Below, piece by piece: positions 13,101-21,095 of a stretch of 64,000 nucleotides of DNA (the first letter of the stretch is position 1; each line of letters starts with the position of its first letter). The DNA lies in assembly GCA_017591395.1 (NCBI GenBank), contig WEDG01001369.1:1-64000 (forward strand), in the 5' to 3' direction. Made by a program: the position numbers and the translations under genes. Under the pieces are notes generated by a model that saw only the letters and a program-made list of their open reading frames with translations, did not search any database and was not told the DNA's origin. The stretch comes from Schistocephalus solidus (lineage: Eukaryota; Platyhelminthes; Cestoda; Diphyllobothriidea; Diphyllobothriidae).

Positions 13101-15799
13101 TCCCGTTGGTTGGCCTGTCCACGGGACAAATGGATTGGTGTCACCAGCCCTCGCAGCAGGAGGGGGACGAGGAGGCGGTGGCGGCGGCGGAGGAGGAGGA
13201 GGAGGACAATGACACCCCCAACGCTTTTGTCCGCGCGGCCCACCTCTTTGGCACCGTGGCATGTGCACAACTCGGCCTCTCCAGCATCGACCCTCTGCGC
13301 ACAGCCTTCGCCTCCGGTCTGCGTGTACTGCCCAAGTTGCAGAGCCTTCAGCGGGCCATAGCCTGGCTCACCAAGTATAGCTCCTCGGACTCGTCCAATA
13401 CGCTACCGGTAGGCTCTGTTTTCCCCGCGATAAATGTTATGAACTTGCCGTACGCCTCAATGGTAGTCCGTCCAACAACTCCTCGATCGAATCCCCAAAT
13501 TAGAATTCAGCAGCAAGGGCGGAAGAAGAAAAGTCTGTTGAAGTATTCTAGCAGCTCATGTAAGACGAAAAAGGAACATACGAGAATGTTTAAGGTCGAA
13601 CTGAAATCGGACCAATCAGATGGTCTCCCTTGAGGGGTTAGCATCTCAACTGGACTTCGACTGGCCGATTAGAACTCTAATCCTGTCGGAAGCTGACGCG
13701 AAATCAGTACGCGCGCCATGTGGACGGATCGATAGGGCGGCTTTGCGAACGGAGGTGCTTAGGATGGTGTGCGATAGAGTTGGTTAGGACGGCTCCTTCT
13801 AGCAGCAAACTGGCCCAGCCCTGTTGCTTCGGGCCAGAAGGCGCCCAGTTATAGTAGACTCGCACTGCAGCCACCGTACTCTCCCCTCACCCGTCTGTGC
13901 CTGGTGTCAAGGCTGAGTCAAGGAGACCGGACGCGGAATCGGGTGCAGATGGCTGGCGCGGCCGGAGCCGCTCCTAGGTGTACCACTACACCTGACTCTC
14001 GTTATAGTAATATAAGGAAGATTTGTAACGTAACTAATAAGCGGTGGATCAGCACGTTCAGTAGTCTTTTCGACAGCCTTGCTCCCTCGTAAACGGCAAT
14101 TGCCGTCTCGAGTCGCTTACCGTTTAAGTTCATGACCGGGTTTCGCCTGTACTTGCTAATAAACAACATTGCGTGTAGTCATCAGTTATTGTCATCGTTT
14201 CGCGAGAAATCCTATGTCGGTGTTGTTTTTTATCACCTAACCATGCGTCATTGTTTGTTTTGAGGCTCCACTCACGTCTTTGTATTGTTTCCTGGGTCCC
14301 CCGTGGAACTGGAGTCCATTGCACAGCGTCACAACATATTCCACTGCCCCGTGATCAAGGAAGTCGCCAACATGACAAATACTCCCGTTCGTCTAACCTG
14401 CGGTCACGCCATCTCTCGAGATGCCTTCAATTCGTTGGCCAGTTCAGACCGCAGGTTCGTATTACGGTTCGTGCTGACACTTATCTCATCATTTCACTGT
14501 TGTAGTCGACCTCTGCCCAATTCACATCGAACCTTCTACTCTTTTTGAAGGATGATGTTAGTAAGCAGCCTGGGCCTGAAAGATAGGAGGTGTTTCGGAC
14601 TCATTCACCCTCTTTTCAGCCTGCCATGTGTCCGACCAACTGACGTAACAGTTCTTTGCTTGGGGTTGGTGATCCATGGGGCCGATTTCAGCCTTCGATA
14701 GTCTGAGCGGTGTGCGCACATGTTTTCCGGTCGTGAAGGGTTTCATTCGTGCGTATGGTTGGCTTGCTGAAAGGAGCATAATTAAACTCAATTCAGCACC
14801 TTTGTTGGTTTAGCTCTGTTTGTTTACCCAGTACTGCCTAGTTAGTGATCGACTTTTGTGGAAACTCATCAACAAATGTCCCATGTTATTTATCGTGGGT
14901 GAACCACTGAGTTATTAGATAGTGGACACATTTCACCAGTAATTTTTGCATCTATAAAACCCCCATATTCGACCGCATGTTCCAAGAGGTTATCGATCGA
15001 ATGACCACGCCTTTTACAGCATGTGTCGCTGAAAATGTCGATCATCCTCAAATATAAGAGTGCGTTTGCTAATAGAAGCGAAGAGACGAGCTTCAGGAAG
15101 TATTCGTGAAGGAGACACGATCAATGTAACAAGATAATTATTAGCTTGATTTTTGGGTTCTCTCTCGAACCCGTCATCAAAGAGTTGCAGTCACCCCTCT
15201 TCTGCGACTGTCTCTGATGATTGGTTCGAAAGCGAATCCGAAAAGCCAGGCTAATATTTCTCTTGTTCCAGTTCCTGTCTCCTTCTTGCTACGCGATTAT
15301 CTCTTTGTTTCCCGGTGTTTTCCCCTCCCACACTTTAACAGTACCAATTAATGTGCCACATATTCTTATTACTTCTTATTTATACTTTGGTTTGCCGGTT
15401 TCGAACTAAGACTTGCCTATAGGCATTTTACGGAGTGTCGTAAAGCCGAAAGTAATATTCTGTACTGGTCCTCTCTACTGCGTGTCAGCGCGTTTCCTCG
15501 CGCGTTCGTGCGTACTTGCATGCATCTTTAGCACGCAAAAGTTAGGGTTTTTCAAGAGTACTAATTTGGTCTAAACTACTCAATCAGACCGAGTTCCACC
15601 CTTCCTTTTCCCCCTTACGGGAAGGTTGAAATGTCCCTACCGTCCCATGGAAACCTATAAGAATCAAGTCATGGATCTAATCTTTAAAGCACCTGTTCGC
15701 GGGAGCCCCCCCTCCACTCTGTGTTCTTCTCATTTTTGCATCACCGTTTGTCTACTTCGCCCGTCCGCCCGCAGAGACGCTGAGTCCCACCTCGCTTAG
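835..15799 (+). CDS. RMND5: RMND5-type CTLH/GID E3 ubiquitin ligase subunit (8 coding exons)
   Basis: The RMND5 (yeast Rmd5/Gid2) family is a RING-bearing catalytic subunit of the CTLH/GID ubiquitin ligase; its partner is MAEA. Coding exons chosen: 835-991, 5477-5613, 5666-5872, 6236-6336, 7770-7938, 12896-13408, 14315-14454 and 15625-15799. Together they give 1599 nt, 532 residues plus stop, against about 390 in human RMND5A. Family resemblance is clear in order: helical N-terminus (HREVHTSISKFG), LisH (about 140-167), CTLH (about 170-235), CRA (HVMGSLVFL; LRTAFASGL) and RING-Gid (LTCGHAISRDAF, then KCPYRP). The extra length is an acidic insert in the CRA part and a C-terminal tail of about 37 residues. 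Codon phases agree at all seven junctions in this model, but junctions 5/6 and 6/7 have alternatives. Arg replaces the last RING cysteine. No promoter or poly(A) signal was recognised. Confidence 0.85.
2243..3504 (-). mobile_element. Degenerate Penelope-like element (RT remnant) in RMND5 intron 1
   Basis: On the minus strand three open pieces in different frames read in order. 3504-3073 is an N-terminal region. 3104-2835 holds KVPEIHKERLPVCPMSEVRN, a PLE-like 'P.IHK....RPI.S' block. 2863-2645 holds FSLDVTSLLTNVPATEVFDY, which is RT motif A. Lower down are a MGSPIG-like motif B, RYVDP (damaged motif C), and YFLDALLSRRPEGSIRMRVY at 2434-2243. Frameshifts and stops make it dead. A terminal-repeat-like piece lies upstream at 4160-4265 in the matching orientation. 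Confidence 0.6.
3735..4075 (+). repeat. Two tandem copies of a SINE-leader-like repeat
   Basis: Blocks at 3737-3836 and 3960-4055 share the order 'gttgacagatgctcaccgat', 'tagtcccgttctgccttgg' and a ctcgag run. The second ends in a short GA tract (4044-4060), bracketed by a 10-bp inverted repeat (CTGCCTTGGG 4021-4030, CCCAAGGCAG 4061-4070). A tail fragment of the tRNA-SINE (accgacaaagacaaggga) sits at 3853-3875. Divergent relatives lie at 26755-26840, 30120-30235 and 52605-52690. Confidence 0.5.
4160..4265 (-). repeat. PLE terminal repeat with decayed hammerhead motif
   Basis: On the minus strand this carries the order seen in the better-preserved PLE ends: a decayed CTGATGA, a stem-II-like GGATTC ... 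GAAGCC, then GAAAT, then AATAAAGCTCTTGTTTTC. Several core positions have changed. It is oriented like the PLE remnant at 2243-3504 and lies 5' of it, so it may be that element's own end. Confidence 0.45.
5477..5613 (+). CDS. RMND5: RMND5 exon 2
   Basis: Acceptor TTCAG precedes 5477 and donor AAG|GTAGTT follows 5613. The exon encodes DEALPENERKRLRVLLDR and then KKHREVHTSISKFGVSVSK. This matches the conserved RMND5 helix 'DHKDIHSSVSRVGKAIDK' in spacing and character. It enters in phase 1 and leaves in phase 0. Confidence 0.85.
5666..5872 (+). CDS. RMND5: RMND5 exon 3 (LisH motif)
   Basis: Acceptor TCTAG precedes 5666 and donor AGA|GTGAGT follows 5872, both in phase 0. The exon begins TFVEDLSNVASYINMG and ends with the LisH-like helix pair FATIIIEDLIRNGYGPVAI. 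LisH mediates dimerisation and assembly of CTLH subunits. The preceding intron is only 52 bp (5614-5665), a size class typical of flatworm micro-introns. Confidence 0.88.
6236..6336 (+). CDS. RMND5: RMND5 exon 4 (CTLH start)
   Basis: Acceptor TTCGACAG precedes 6236, and the donor GT is at 6337 (AATC|GTAAGC). The exon encodes EVGLSEEDIGFKHFCEIGEM and ALRFGKLEPAKS. It corresponds to human '[20 protein letters not shown]' and 'ALKVRVLRPALE', the start of the CTLH domain. It ends in phase 2 (TC), completed to Ser by the G at 7770. Confidence 0.85.
6337..7769. other. RMND5 intron 4, no recognised features
   Basis: This is the intron between exons 4 and 5. No open frame, repeat family shared with the rest of the window, or RNA gene was recognised. 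Confidence 0.6.
7770..7938 (+). CDS. RMND5: RMND5 exon 5 (CTLH end)
   Basis: Acceptor GCTTCAG precedes 7770 and donor CTGCAG|GTCTGT follows 7938, leaving phase 0. The exon encodes WLAKHCDSLGVKARQLEYVL through FVPLCQGVPLQ. It aligns with human '[20 protein letters not shown]' and the 'AKNFQPFALNHQ' region. The following intron is about 5 kb and full of SINE copies. Confidence 0.85.
7939..9600. other. First part of RMND5 intron 5, no recognised features
   Basis: Several short overlapping frames occur on both strands between 8336 and 9053. The region is relatively GC-rich, but no protein family was recognised. Old repeat debris is possible. Confidence 0.5.
9605..9760 (-). mobile_element. tRNA-derived SINE, copy A1
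   Basis: On the minus strand this reads tRNA-like head (GTGGCTCAATGGTAG ... GGTTCGAATCTC) and then the body ending 'tggccatttctggctt' inverted and the 'ctttgtcggttcc' tail. A second piece of the same tail in plus orientation follows directly (9761-9786), so the copy sits in a nested or inverted arrangement. Confidence 0.75.
9801..10099 (+). mobile_element. tRNA-derived SINE, copy A2 (near full length)
   Basis: The element has three parts. The leader (9801 to about 9933) begins gtcgctatgcgactgcc. The tRNA-related head has an A-box-like TGGCTCAATGG (9940-9950) and a B-box-like GGTTCGAATCT (9983-9993), 43 bases apart as in a tRNA gene. The body holds gggattgggtatgactgg and cagaaatggccattccg and ends ctttgtcggtttcc. 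An AT microsatellite follows at 10101-10149, as expected for a SINE tail. Confidence 0.82.
10101..10149. repeat. (AT)n microsatellite at SINE 3' end
   Basis: About 49 bases of near-pure AT directly follow SINE copy A2, interrupted once by a C. Confidence 0.95.
10262..10552 (-). mobile_element. tRNA-derived SINE, copy A3 (near full length)
   Basis: This is a complete minus-strand copy. The B box is the exact consensus GGTTCGAATCC (10359-10369 on the complement), the A-box-like sequence lies at 10402-10412, and the leader ends near 10552. It is tail-to-tail with copy A2 and followed by the truncated A4. Confidence 0.8.
10570..10650 (-). mobile_element. tRNA-derived SINE, copy A4 (body only)
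   Basis: Only the body is present (gaccggaatggccatttgtg and following bases); the tRNA head is replaced at about 10650 by the short anchor 'aatatgagtattagaagaa' and a GAT microsatellite. Confidence 0.7.
10671..10694. repeat. Short (GAT)n tract
   Basis: Eight GAT-type triplets follow the anchor 'aatatgagtattagaagaa', the same anchor found before the very long GAT tract at 22661. More irregular GAT/GGT-rich sequence continues to about 10738. Confidence 0.9.
10738..10790 (+). repeat. PLE terminal-repeat fragment with partial hammerhead
   Basis: GAATCCGAAACGTCGGGC (10750-10767) followed by a 'taatacagctcttgttcc' stretch is the 3' half of the hammerhead-bearing PLE end. The expected CTGATGA half is replaced by GTGATGA at the border of GAT-rich DNA, so the motif is incomplete. 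Confidence 0.55.
10795..11345 (-). mobile_element. LINE reverse transcriptase C-terminal remnant
   Basis: Reading the minus strand from 11345 gives DVILLADEI (RT motif C region, normally F/L-ADD), then after a frameshift WTLVHNAAYIDHLQTDLNQI. Next comes a thumb-like part, and finally RRETRIFKELVSLSYANRPS with STLNLFSFPKGG. The order matches the end of CR1/Jockey-type RTs and joins in sense to the fragment at 1-260. Several stops and frameshifts show it is dead. Confidence 0.6.
11346..12840. other. Last part of RMND5 intron 5, no recognised features
   Basis: Short frames only (for example 12310-12098 on the minus strand). No conserved domain, repeat family or RNA was recognised. Confidence 0.5.
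12896..13408 (+). CDS. RMND5: RMND5 exon 6 (CRA domain, acidic insert)
   Basis: The exon encodes HVMGSLVFLGHSL, then about 85 residues of Ser/Gln/Glu-rich sequence including a poly-acidic run near 13170-13210, then FVRAAHLFGTVACAQLGLSS and LRTAFASGLRVLPKLQSL. The flanks match the CRA part of RMND5 (human 'VLMGSLVYL', 'DACALLGL', 'SFSAGCVALP'); the insert has no human counterpart. The better-looking acceptor (TTACAG, exon from 12888) restores the residues DFE but breaks phase with exon 5. AG at 12894-12895 keeps phase and is used here. Donor CCG|GTAGGC follows 13408. Confidence 0.75.
13790..14005 (-). repeat. Interspersed family B repeat, copy B1
   Basis: The reverse complement carries the family B landmarks: 'ggtgtggt..cacgcc'-type GC-rich sequence, 'cgccagccatctgc', 'gtcttcttgactc'-like and 'gagagtgcggtagatgcag'-like blocks, and 'gcgcaagtctactat'. 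It lies in RMND5 intron 6. No coding capacity is credible, although similar short frames recur in every copy. Confidence 0.6.
14315..14454 (+). CDS. RMND5: RMND5 exon 7 (RING-Gid, first part)
   Basis: The exon encodes SIAQRHNIFHCPVIKEV and then LTCGHAISRDAFNSLASSD. It matches the RING-Gid signature 'FACPILRQ...LVCGHIISRDALNK', with Cys439, Cys457 and His459 of the model. AG at 14313-14314 keeps phase 0. Residues VELE just upstream resemble the family ('LPIEVDLG'), but no AG in the right phase precedes them; the only earlier AG (14263-14264) would need phase 1. Donor CGCAG|GTTCGT follows 14454. Confidence 0.75.
15144..15184 (-). ncRNA. Degenerate hammerhead-like motif
   Basis: The reverse strand reads TTGATGA, a perfect GGGTTC/GAACCC stem II, and CAAAAATC where GAAACGTC is expected. 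Two core changes make it almost surely inactive. Confidence 0.4.
15210..15251 (+). ncRNA. Hammerhead ribozyme motif (likely decayed stem III)
   Basis: GTCT, CTGATGA (15214-15220), stem II GGTTC (15223-15227) with GAATC (15234-15238), then GAAA (15240-15243). AGCC replaces the CGTC seen in other copies, followed by AGGC, which can pair with GTCT as stem I. The core is present but the cleavage triplet is altered. Confidence 0.5.
15625..15799 (+). CDS. RMND5: RMND5 exon 8 (RING end and C-terminal tail)
   Basis: Acceptor ACGGGAAG precedes 15625 after a C/T-rich tract. The split codon AG|G gives Arg, followed by LKCPYRPMETYKNQVMDLIF. This fits the conserved end 'LKCPYCPMEQ.....IFF' of human RMND5A, with Arg (CGT 15641-15643) where the last zinc-binding Cys should be. 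About 37 residues follow the usual end before TAG at 15797-15799, so the tail is longer than in the family. Confidence 0.8.
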
Positions 15800-16034
15800 T
15801 ACGGACTCTCCAGACTGTGGTACCACTATTTCTGGCGTTTTCCCCATCCCCTGAGATCTCTAAAGGCGAGCATCTACACCTTCAGCCCCGACGTTTGTGA
15901 TGTTCCTCGTCTTAAAGCCATCAATTTCTGACACGCCGTCAGTTTGTTGACCTCGTCCTTTGCTCCCTCTTGCCCTGATGGGATCGTCGGTCAGCACTGT
16001 CCCTTCTTATCTTCTCTCATTCAACCATCCGCCC

Positions 16035-16037
<3 letters not shown>

Positions 16038-16068
<31 letters not shown>
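16038..16068. repeat. (CT)n microsatellite
   Basis: About 31 bases of pure CT dinucleotide lie about 240 bp after the RMND5 stop codon. Confidence 0.95.
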
Positions 16069-16072
<4 letters not shown>

Positions 16073-18030
16073 ATCATTGCTTTTGTTTCTAAATATGTAT
16101 CTTCTTTATAGAACGCCAGAAATATGCTTTTGTGCGTGATAGGAGGTTCAGGCTGTCCGCAGCCAAGTTAGCGCCAAGATGGTGCTGGTTAATCAAAAAC
16201 AAGGTCAGGCTTTGAGCGCTCGTAACTGGAGGCACTTTTTCGGCCTGGTCTTTTGGATTCACGCTCGTTTGCTCCTGTGCTGACGACGACCTTTGATTGT
16301 TTCGGCTGTTTAAAACCGCAGGCTAACCTTAGCATCTTGCCCTGTGCCCTTTTAGGATGCCCCGAAACATCACCCCAAATCATCTACGTTTTAGAAAATG
16401 CTGCCTTCATTTAAGTTTGCACTCCTCTGTTCTCATCACTAAGCAGATCTTCACAATACCCCTGCCACGGTCGCGTCTGGGCAAGATAGAGTTCCATCAC
16501 GAGGGAAGGGGCGCTTCTAAAATTACATGTTTCAGCTTTTCAGCTCGGTCCGTCGCTGACTGGCGCCTTCGCATGCTTACGCACTTCTTTTTGGTATGAT
16601 AAGGTGGATGCAATTACCAGAGAGCCATAAAAAGTCACTGGGGAGGTGCTGGCGATAACAATAACCTTGCTCATAAAGATGTTTGAAGTTGCAGATCAGT
16701 CCGGTAGTTGGCGGTTACCACGACTTCGGAGGAACGAGGGACTACCTATATGCGGGTAACATACACAGTCCTTACCTCATATTTGTCGCTACATGCTGCT
16801 TAGGCTTGGATGCAATGGCTAATCTAGCCTAGAGCGCCCTTCCCACGCGATGCTACTGCATGTAGCTGACCCAAAACGCCTGTTTTGCTGTCAGTTGCCG
16901 AGCTCACCGGGGTAGTACTTGTCACGAATGCATTACGAAAAGATAAATCGACGTCTGAGTCTCTGGCCGTCAATCCCATCATATGCTTCGAACTTCTTCC
17001 GTAGTCTCGGCTGCATGGGAGGTCAACTCGCCTAACATCTGGAAAATTGACACTTTTAGAGTTTATTTGAAAATATATAGGGTTGACGCTGTTTGTTTCG
17101 AAGAATTGTTTTTAAAATTTTTGGTGCAAAATACTCAGTACTCGCACCAAAACCAATGACGAGAAATGTAGCACTAATAGCATGGCTGATTTTTCGTAAG
17201 CTAATAGGCGATAGGAGGTATGACAGAAACCCATATCAGGGCTGAAGGAAGCAACTTCGCGCACATGGTTGACGATATACTGGCAACGAATTTACCCCGA
17301 TCACAGGGCCGGTGGAGGAACCTGTGTAATGAATTTTTGGTTCGCAAGCAGCTGGATTGTTAGGTAATTTGTGGCTAAATTCTATTTTTCATCGAGTTTT
17401 ACGAGGGCGGTTAAAGCCGTTCTTCGTAGCGATGGTTCCAGTAGACCTCGAGGGTTAGCGGGAGAGATCAATATGACAGTTTGTTGTGCTTACGTCTGAA
17501 ACCCATGCCCCAGTTTGAACAATTTAACTTTTTGCAAGAAGCATAAGAGTCCCGCAACTCCTAAATTAGGAGAATTGACGCTCCAGTGGATTTGTGCTGT
17601 TAGCTGTATATTCAGATGTAGTCTGGTCTGGGAATGGCGTAGGGCCGTCACTCCGAGGAAGAGGGGGCGAAAAGGCTCGTCTGTATTATCTGCTAGGAAA
17701 ACAGGTAGGAGCACAATAGGCGGGTCCCCGAGATTAAATCATTAAACTCGAGAGCCTGTCTTACGGGAACCCTGGTAATAGGGGTTTTATGGGCGGGGCA
17801 TTAGAATAAAAGGCACGAAAACGGTGAATGTAAATTACAAACCGAAATTCATAAATAAACATAAACATTTAAAATGAGTTAGAAGAAATAACCCGCAAAA
17901 AATGAAAAAGATACGGTAGGCATACAATGAAATGAAAGCTCTGTAAATAATTGTCCCATGAACAGCCCGGTGAAATGAAAGCACTGTAAATAATCGTCCC
18001 CATTGAAAGCTCTGTAAATAATTGTCCCCA
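16069..18030. other. Intergenic, no recognised genes
   Basis: Short frames only. Near 17935-18030 a short local repeat is visible: 'aagctctgtaaataattgtccc' or close variants occur three times within about 90 bases. Confidence 0.55.
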
Positions 18031-18039
18031 TTGTCCGTA

Positions 18040-18710
18040 GCCCAGTGAACTTTAGCTTTACAAGACAACCTACTGTAAGCTATTAAGTAACAAAACCAAA
18101 AGCTCTTTAATTGGGATCCGCCTATTGTACTTCCATCGCGTGTTGATTTAGGGGGGTTGGTGGATCCGTTGCAGGGGTTTTGCAATGAACGGCTTGTGGG
18201 GTTCCCCTGTCTACGTCTCCACCCTCCCTTTTTCGTCTTCTTACTGTCCTACCGTCGGTGCGGTCGGTAACCAGACAACAGCTGCTTTTACATAGACCTT
18301 CGTTCTTAGCCAAATGCCACTTTACGTTTACGCAACGTTTGCAGCTGTCCTTTGACTGACTTTTGTTATATTAAGTCGTTCGTGCGTGTTGCTTGCCTAG
18401 TTTTCCTCATATCATTGGGTATTAGAGGTCGGAACAGCGTCTCTGTTTGAATGAGATTTGGGATGGGCTGTTAGGTAGGGTGTGCCTCCTTTCGGTGGTT
18501 AAGGTGTTGAATGGCTTTGGAGGGATGGTCTTAACTACCCCGCTCCTTTGCGCCCCTTTCCTTCTCTTTTCCCCTTCTTCCAGACAGTATGCTCCATTAC
18601 CTGATAACAGCGCCTTCCGCAGCTCAGTCGCTTGGATCGATGACATCGCATGCTGCCGTTTACTCTACATCTGTCCTCTGAAGTGCCTTCTGTTAAGTCC
18701 AGTCACGCAT
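18040..18710. repeat. Family F repeat block, left copy
   Basis: The segment 18040-18140 recurs in direct orientation at about 22295-22380, and 18180-18700 recurs inverted at about 21690-22070. Shared landmarks in the inverted part include the cgttcttagccaaatgccac, ggaagaaggggaaaagagaa-like and gatgacatcgcatgctgcc stretches. The mixture shows that one copy was rearranged. Confidence 0.65.
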
Positions 18711-19119
18711 TGCTTTTGGTTTGGCTAGTGTAATTGCCGGACATCTTCGGTTATTGAGGTTAGAAAGTAGCGATTTTGTTTTGATCAGTATAGGTCTGGT
18801 GCGCTTATTAGAGGAAGTTTTGCCTGCAGAGATGGTTTCTTATCACATGGCCTGTAGGATACTTTCGCTTTTTTTACTCCGCTCCAAAAATTTTCCCCTG
18901 TATTACGCCGTAGTGCCCGTGACTTCGGGTTTTTCTGGGTTGTTCAACTCGCAAAACCCTTCATTGGTTCGTAGGTCCTACTATTTCCATTGTCTCCGAC
19001 TTCCGCTGTTCAAGTTTATTTTATTTTCTTCCTAAGAGAACATTTCATTTAAACTCTTTCTGCTCATTGGATGCCTTGTTAGCCTGTTTCATATTCCGCG
19101 GGTTATTTCCACCTCATTT

Positions 19120-19840
19120 AAAATTCATCTTTACTACAACTTACGATTTTTACCTTACCTTCCTCCGTTTTCCATGCTAATTTTACCATTCCTTTGCCCC
19201 CACCCAGCAAACCCCATTACCACGGTTCCCGTAAGACGGGTGGCCAGGTTTTGCATTTATTCGGAACCCGGATGTTGTGCTCCTACCCAACACGCAATCG
19301 AAAGACGCTATCCTGACCTCCCCACCGCAGTACGCCATGAAAAGCAAGCTTATCGAGAAGACCGTATAACCACACGCCACAGTGCGAAGCCAATAAACAG
19401 CTGCGCAGCCCTATACGCATGCTCCGCTGATGCCCTTTAGAACCCCAACATTCTCGTGCGCATGAGCCTAACCGAATGCGGTCGAACGCATGACTGCACA
19501 GAGCAGTGGGTACCAGCACCCCTGCTACAAAAACGTGACACCCGTACCGAAACATTGGCCTAGCCAAGCCCGACCGAATGCATCACTACGCAGCACAGTA
19601 GGCGGCCAACCGAAATGTGAAAGCAAGGGAAGCCCTCAGAGGCTTCCCAAACCCGTAATCGCCCCCCAAACTTACCTTGAACACGGCCAAAGACATAACC
19701 GAGCATCGCAACTAACAGAGCACCAACAACCACACCCAATCCATAAGCGAGGGCAGTGCGATTGGGTGAAACCAGCCCAGATAGTAGAAAACCAAACCAA
19801 ATCCCTCTCGTGACGATGAACCAATAACCGAGGACGGATA
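19120..19840 (+). repeat. Family F/G repeat sequence
   Basis: 19120-19270 resembles the end of family G (54487-54910), including 'accacggttcccgtaagacg'. 19340-19390 and 19775-19830 match 22160-22215 and 22215-22270 in direct orientation (for example 'gatagtagaaaaccaaacc' and 'tctcgtgacgatgaacc'). The block leads into the telomere-like region. Confidence 0.5.
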
Positions 19841-19849
19841 ACCCGAATT

Positions 19850-21095
19850 CATAAACTAACCGTTAACAATGCTTAACCAGGAAGCCAACAATAACCCTAA
19901 TGGTAAAACTGACACGTAAAATGAACGCCAATCCAGAAAGGCAACCTTACCGCAATAGCAAACCAAACCCTAAACCTAAAACTGAATCTAACCGCAAAAT
20001 AAAGTAATAATGGTAAGCTTTATAAACCCTAACATAAACTCTAAAAGTAAGCCTTAAACTAATCGTAACCAAATAGTAGCAACACATAACCAAGAAACAC
20101 TAAACTTAACCGCAACCATAAATATGAACCCAAAAGGTAACCCTCCTAAACTTAATCCTACACCTCACTCCTAATCTCAATCCCCAACTGCAAACCCATC
20201 ATAAAACCTAAGGATTCTGTAAAACCTACCGTTGACATTAACACTAACAACAAACCTAATCCCAATGGTAATCCTAACCCAAACCCTAAACGTAATCCTA
20301 TTCCTCAGCTGAACAGTAAACCAAACCATAAACTTAAGCATAACGCACACTCTAACCTTAAAACTTACCCTTATCTTAACCATTATGCCAGCCTTAACCG
20401 TAACCTTAATCCTAAACGTAAACTCAACCCCAACGCCTAACCCAACCTAATTCCTTAACCTAGCCTTAAACCTAACACCAACCTAAACGCCTAACCTAAC
20501 CCTAAACATAACCCCTAACCCCAACCTTAACCCTAATAGCACGGAGAACCCCAAAATTAAATCAAACCATAAATTTAACCCTAACCTCTAATCCTAAAGA
20601 TAATCCTGACCTTATACATAACGCTAACCAAACCAAATCTCACACAAAACTTAAACCTTACACTAACGCTGACCCAAGCCTTAACAATAACCCTAAACGT
20701 AATCTCAACCCTAACGCTAACACCAAACTTAACCCTAACATCAAACCATCACCTGAAAACCAGCACTAACCCTAAACATAATCCGAACCCTAACCGTAAA
20801 CTTAACCCTAACAATGAAGCTAACTCTAACCTTAACCCTAACGCCAACCCAAACCTTAACCCAAAACCTTACACTAAATAAATAAATCCCAACCTAACTT
20901 CTTAATATTTAACCTAACCCCAACGTCAAAGCCTTACCCTAAGCCTAACCTTAACCTTAGCAGCTAACCCGAAACCCACCCTCTAACACCAAACCCCAAT
21001 CAGCAACCCCTAATCGTAACTCTGGCCCTAACACTCAATCCTAACCCGTCAACCTAACCATAAGCTAAACATTAAAGCTTGGCCTCAGCCTAACC
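19850..21095 (+). repeat. Degenerate telomere-like (CCCTAA-type) array
   Basis: About 1.25 kb in which variants of the C-rich telomeric hexamer (cctaac, ccctaa, cctaaac, ccttaa, cgtaac) follow one another on the plus strand with almost no G. Few perfect hexamers occur in tandem, so it is old or amplified as a satellite. TTAGGG is the usual flatworm telomere repeat, which makes interstitial telomeric DNA or a derived satellite the likely origin. Confidence 0.75.

Larger units (their letters stand above)
15065..15275. repeat. Hairpin-forming PLE terminal repeats (inverted pair)
   Basis: A left arm in minus orientation (about 15125-15185) and a right arm in plus orientation (about 15210-15275) are inverted copies of the PLE end, separated by about 25 bases. 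Each arm carries a hammerhead-like core. It lies in RMND5 intron 7. Confidence 0.6.

Noticed and set aside
12900..13335. Pro-rich and Ser-rich minus-strand frames
   Set aside because: They are antisense shadows of RMND5 exon 6 and its triplet-rich insert.
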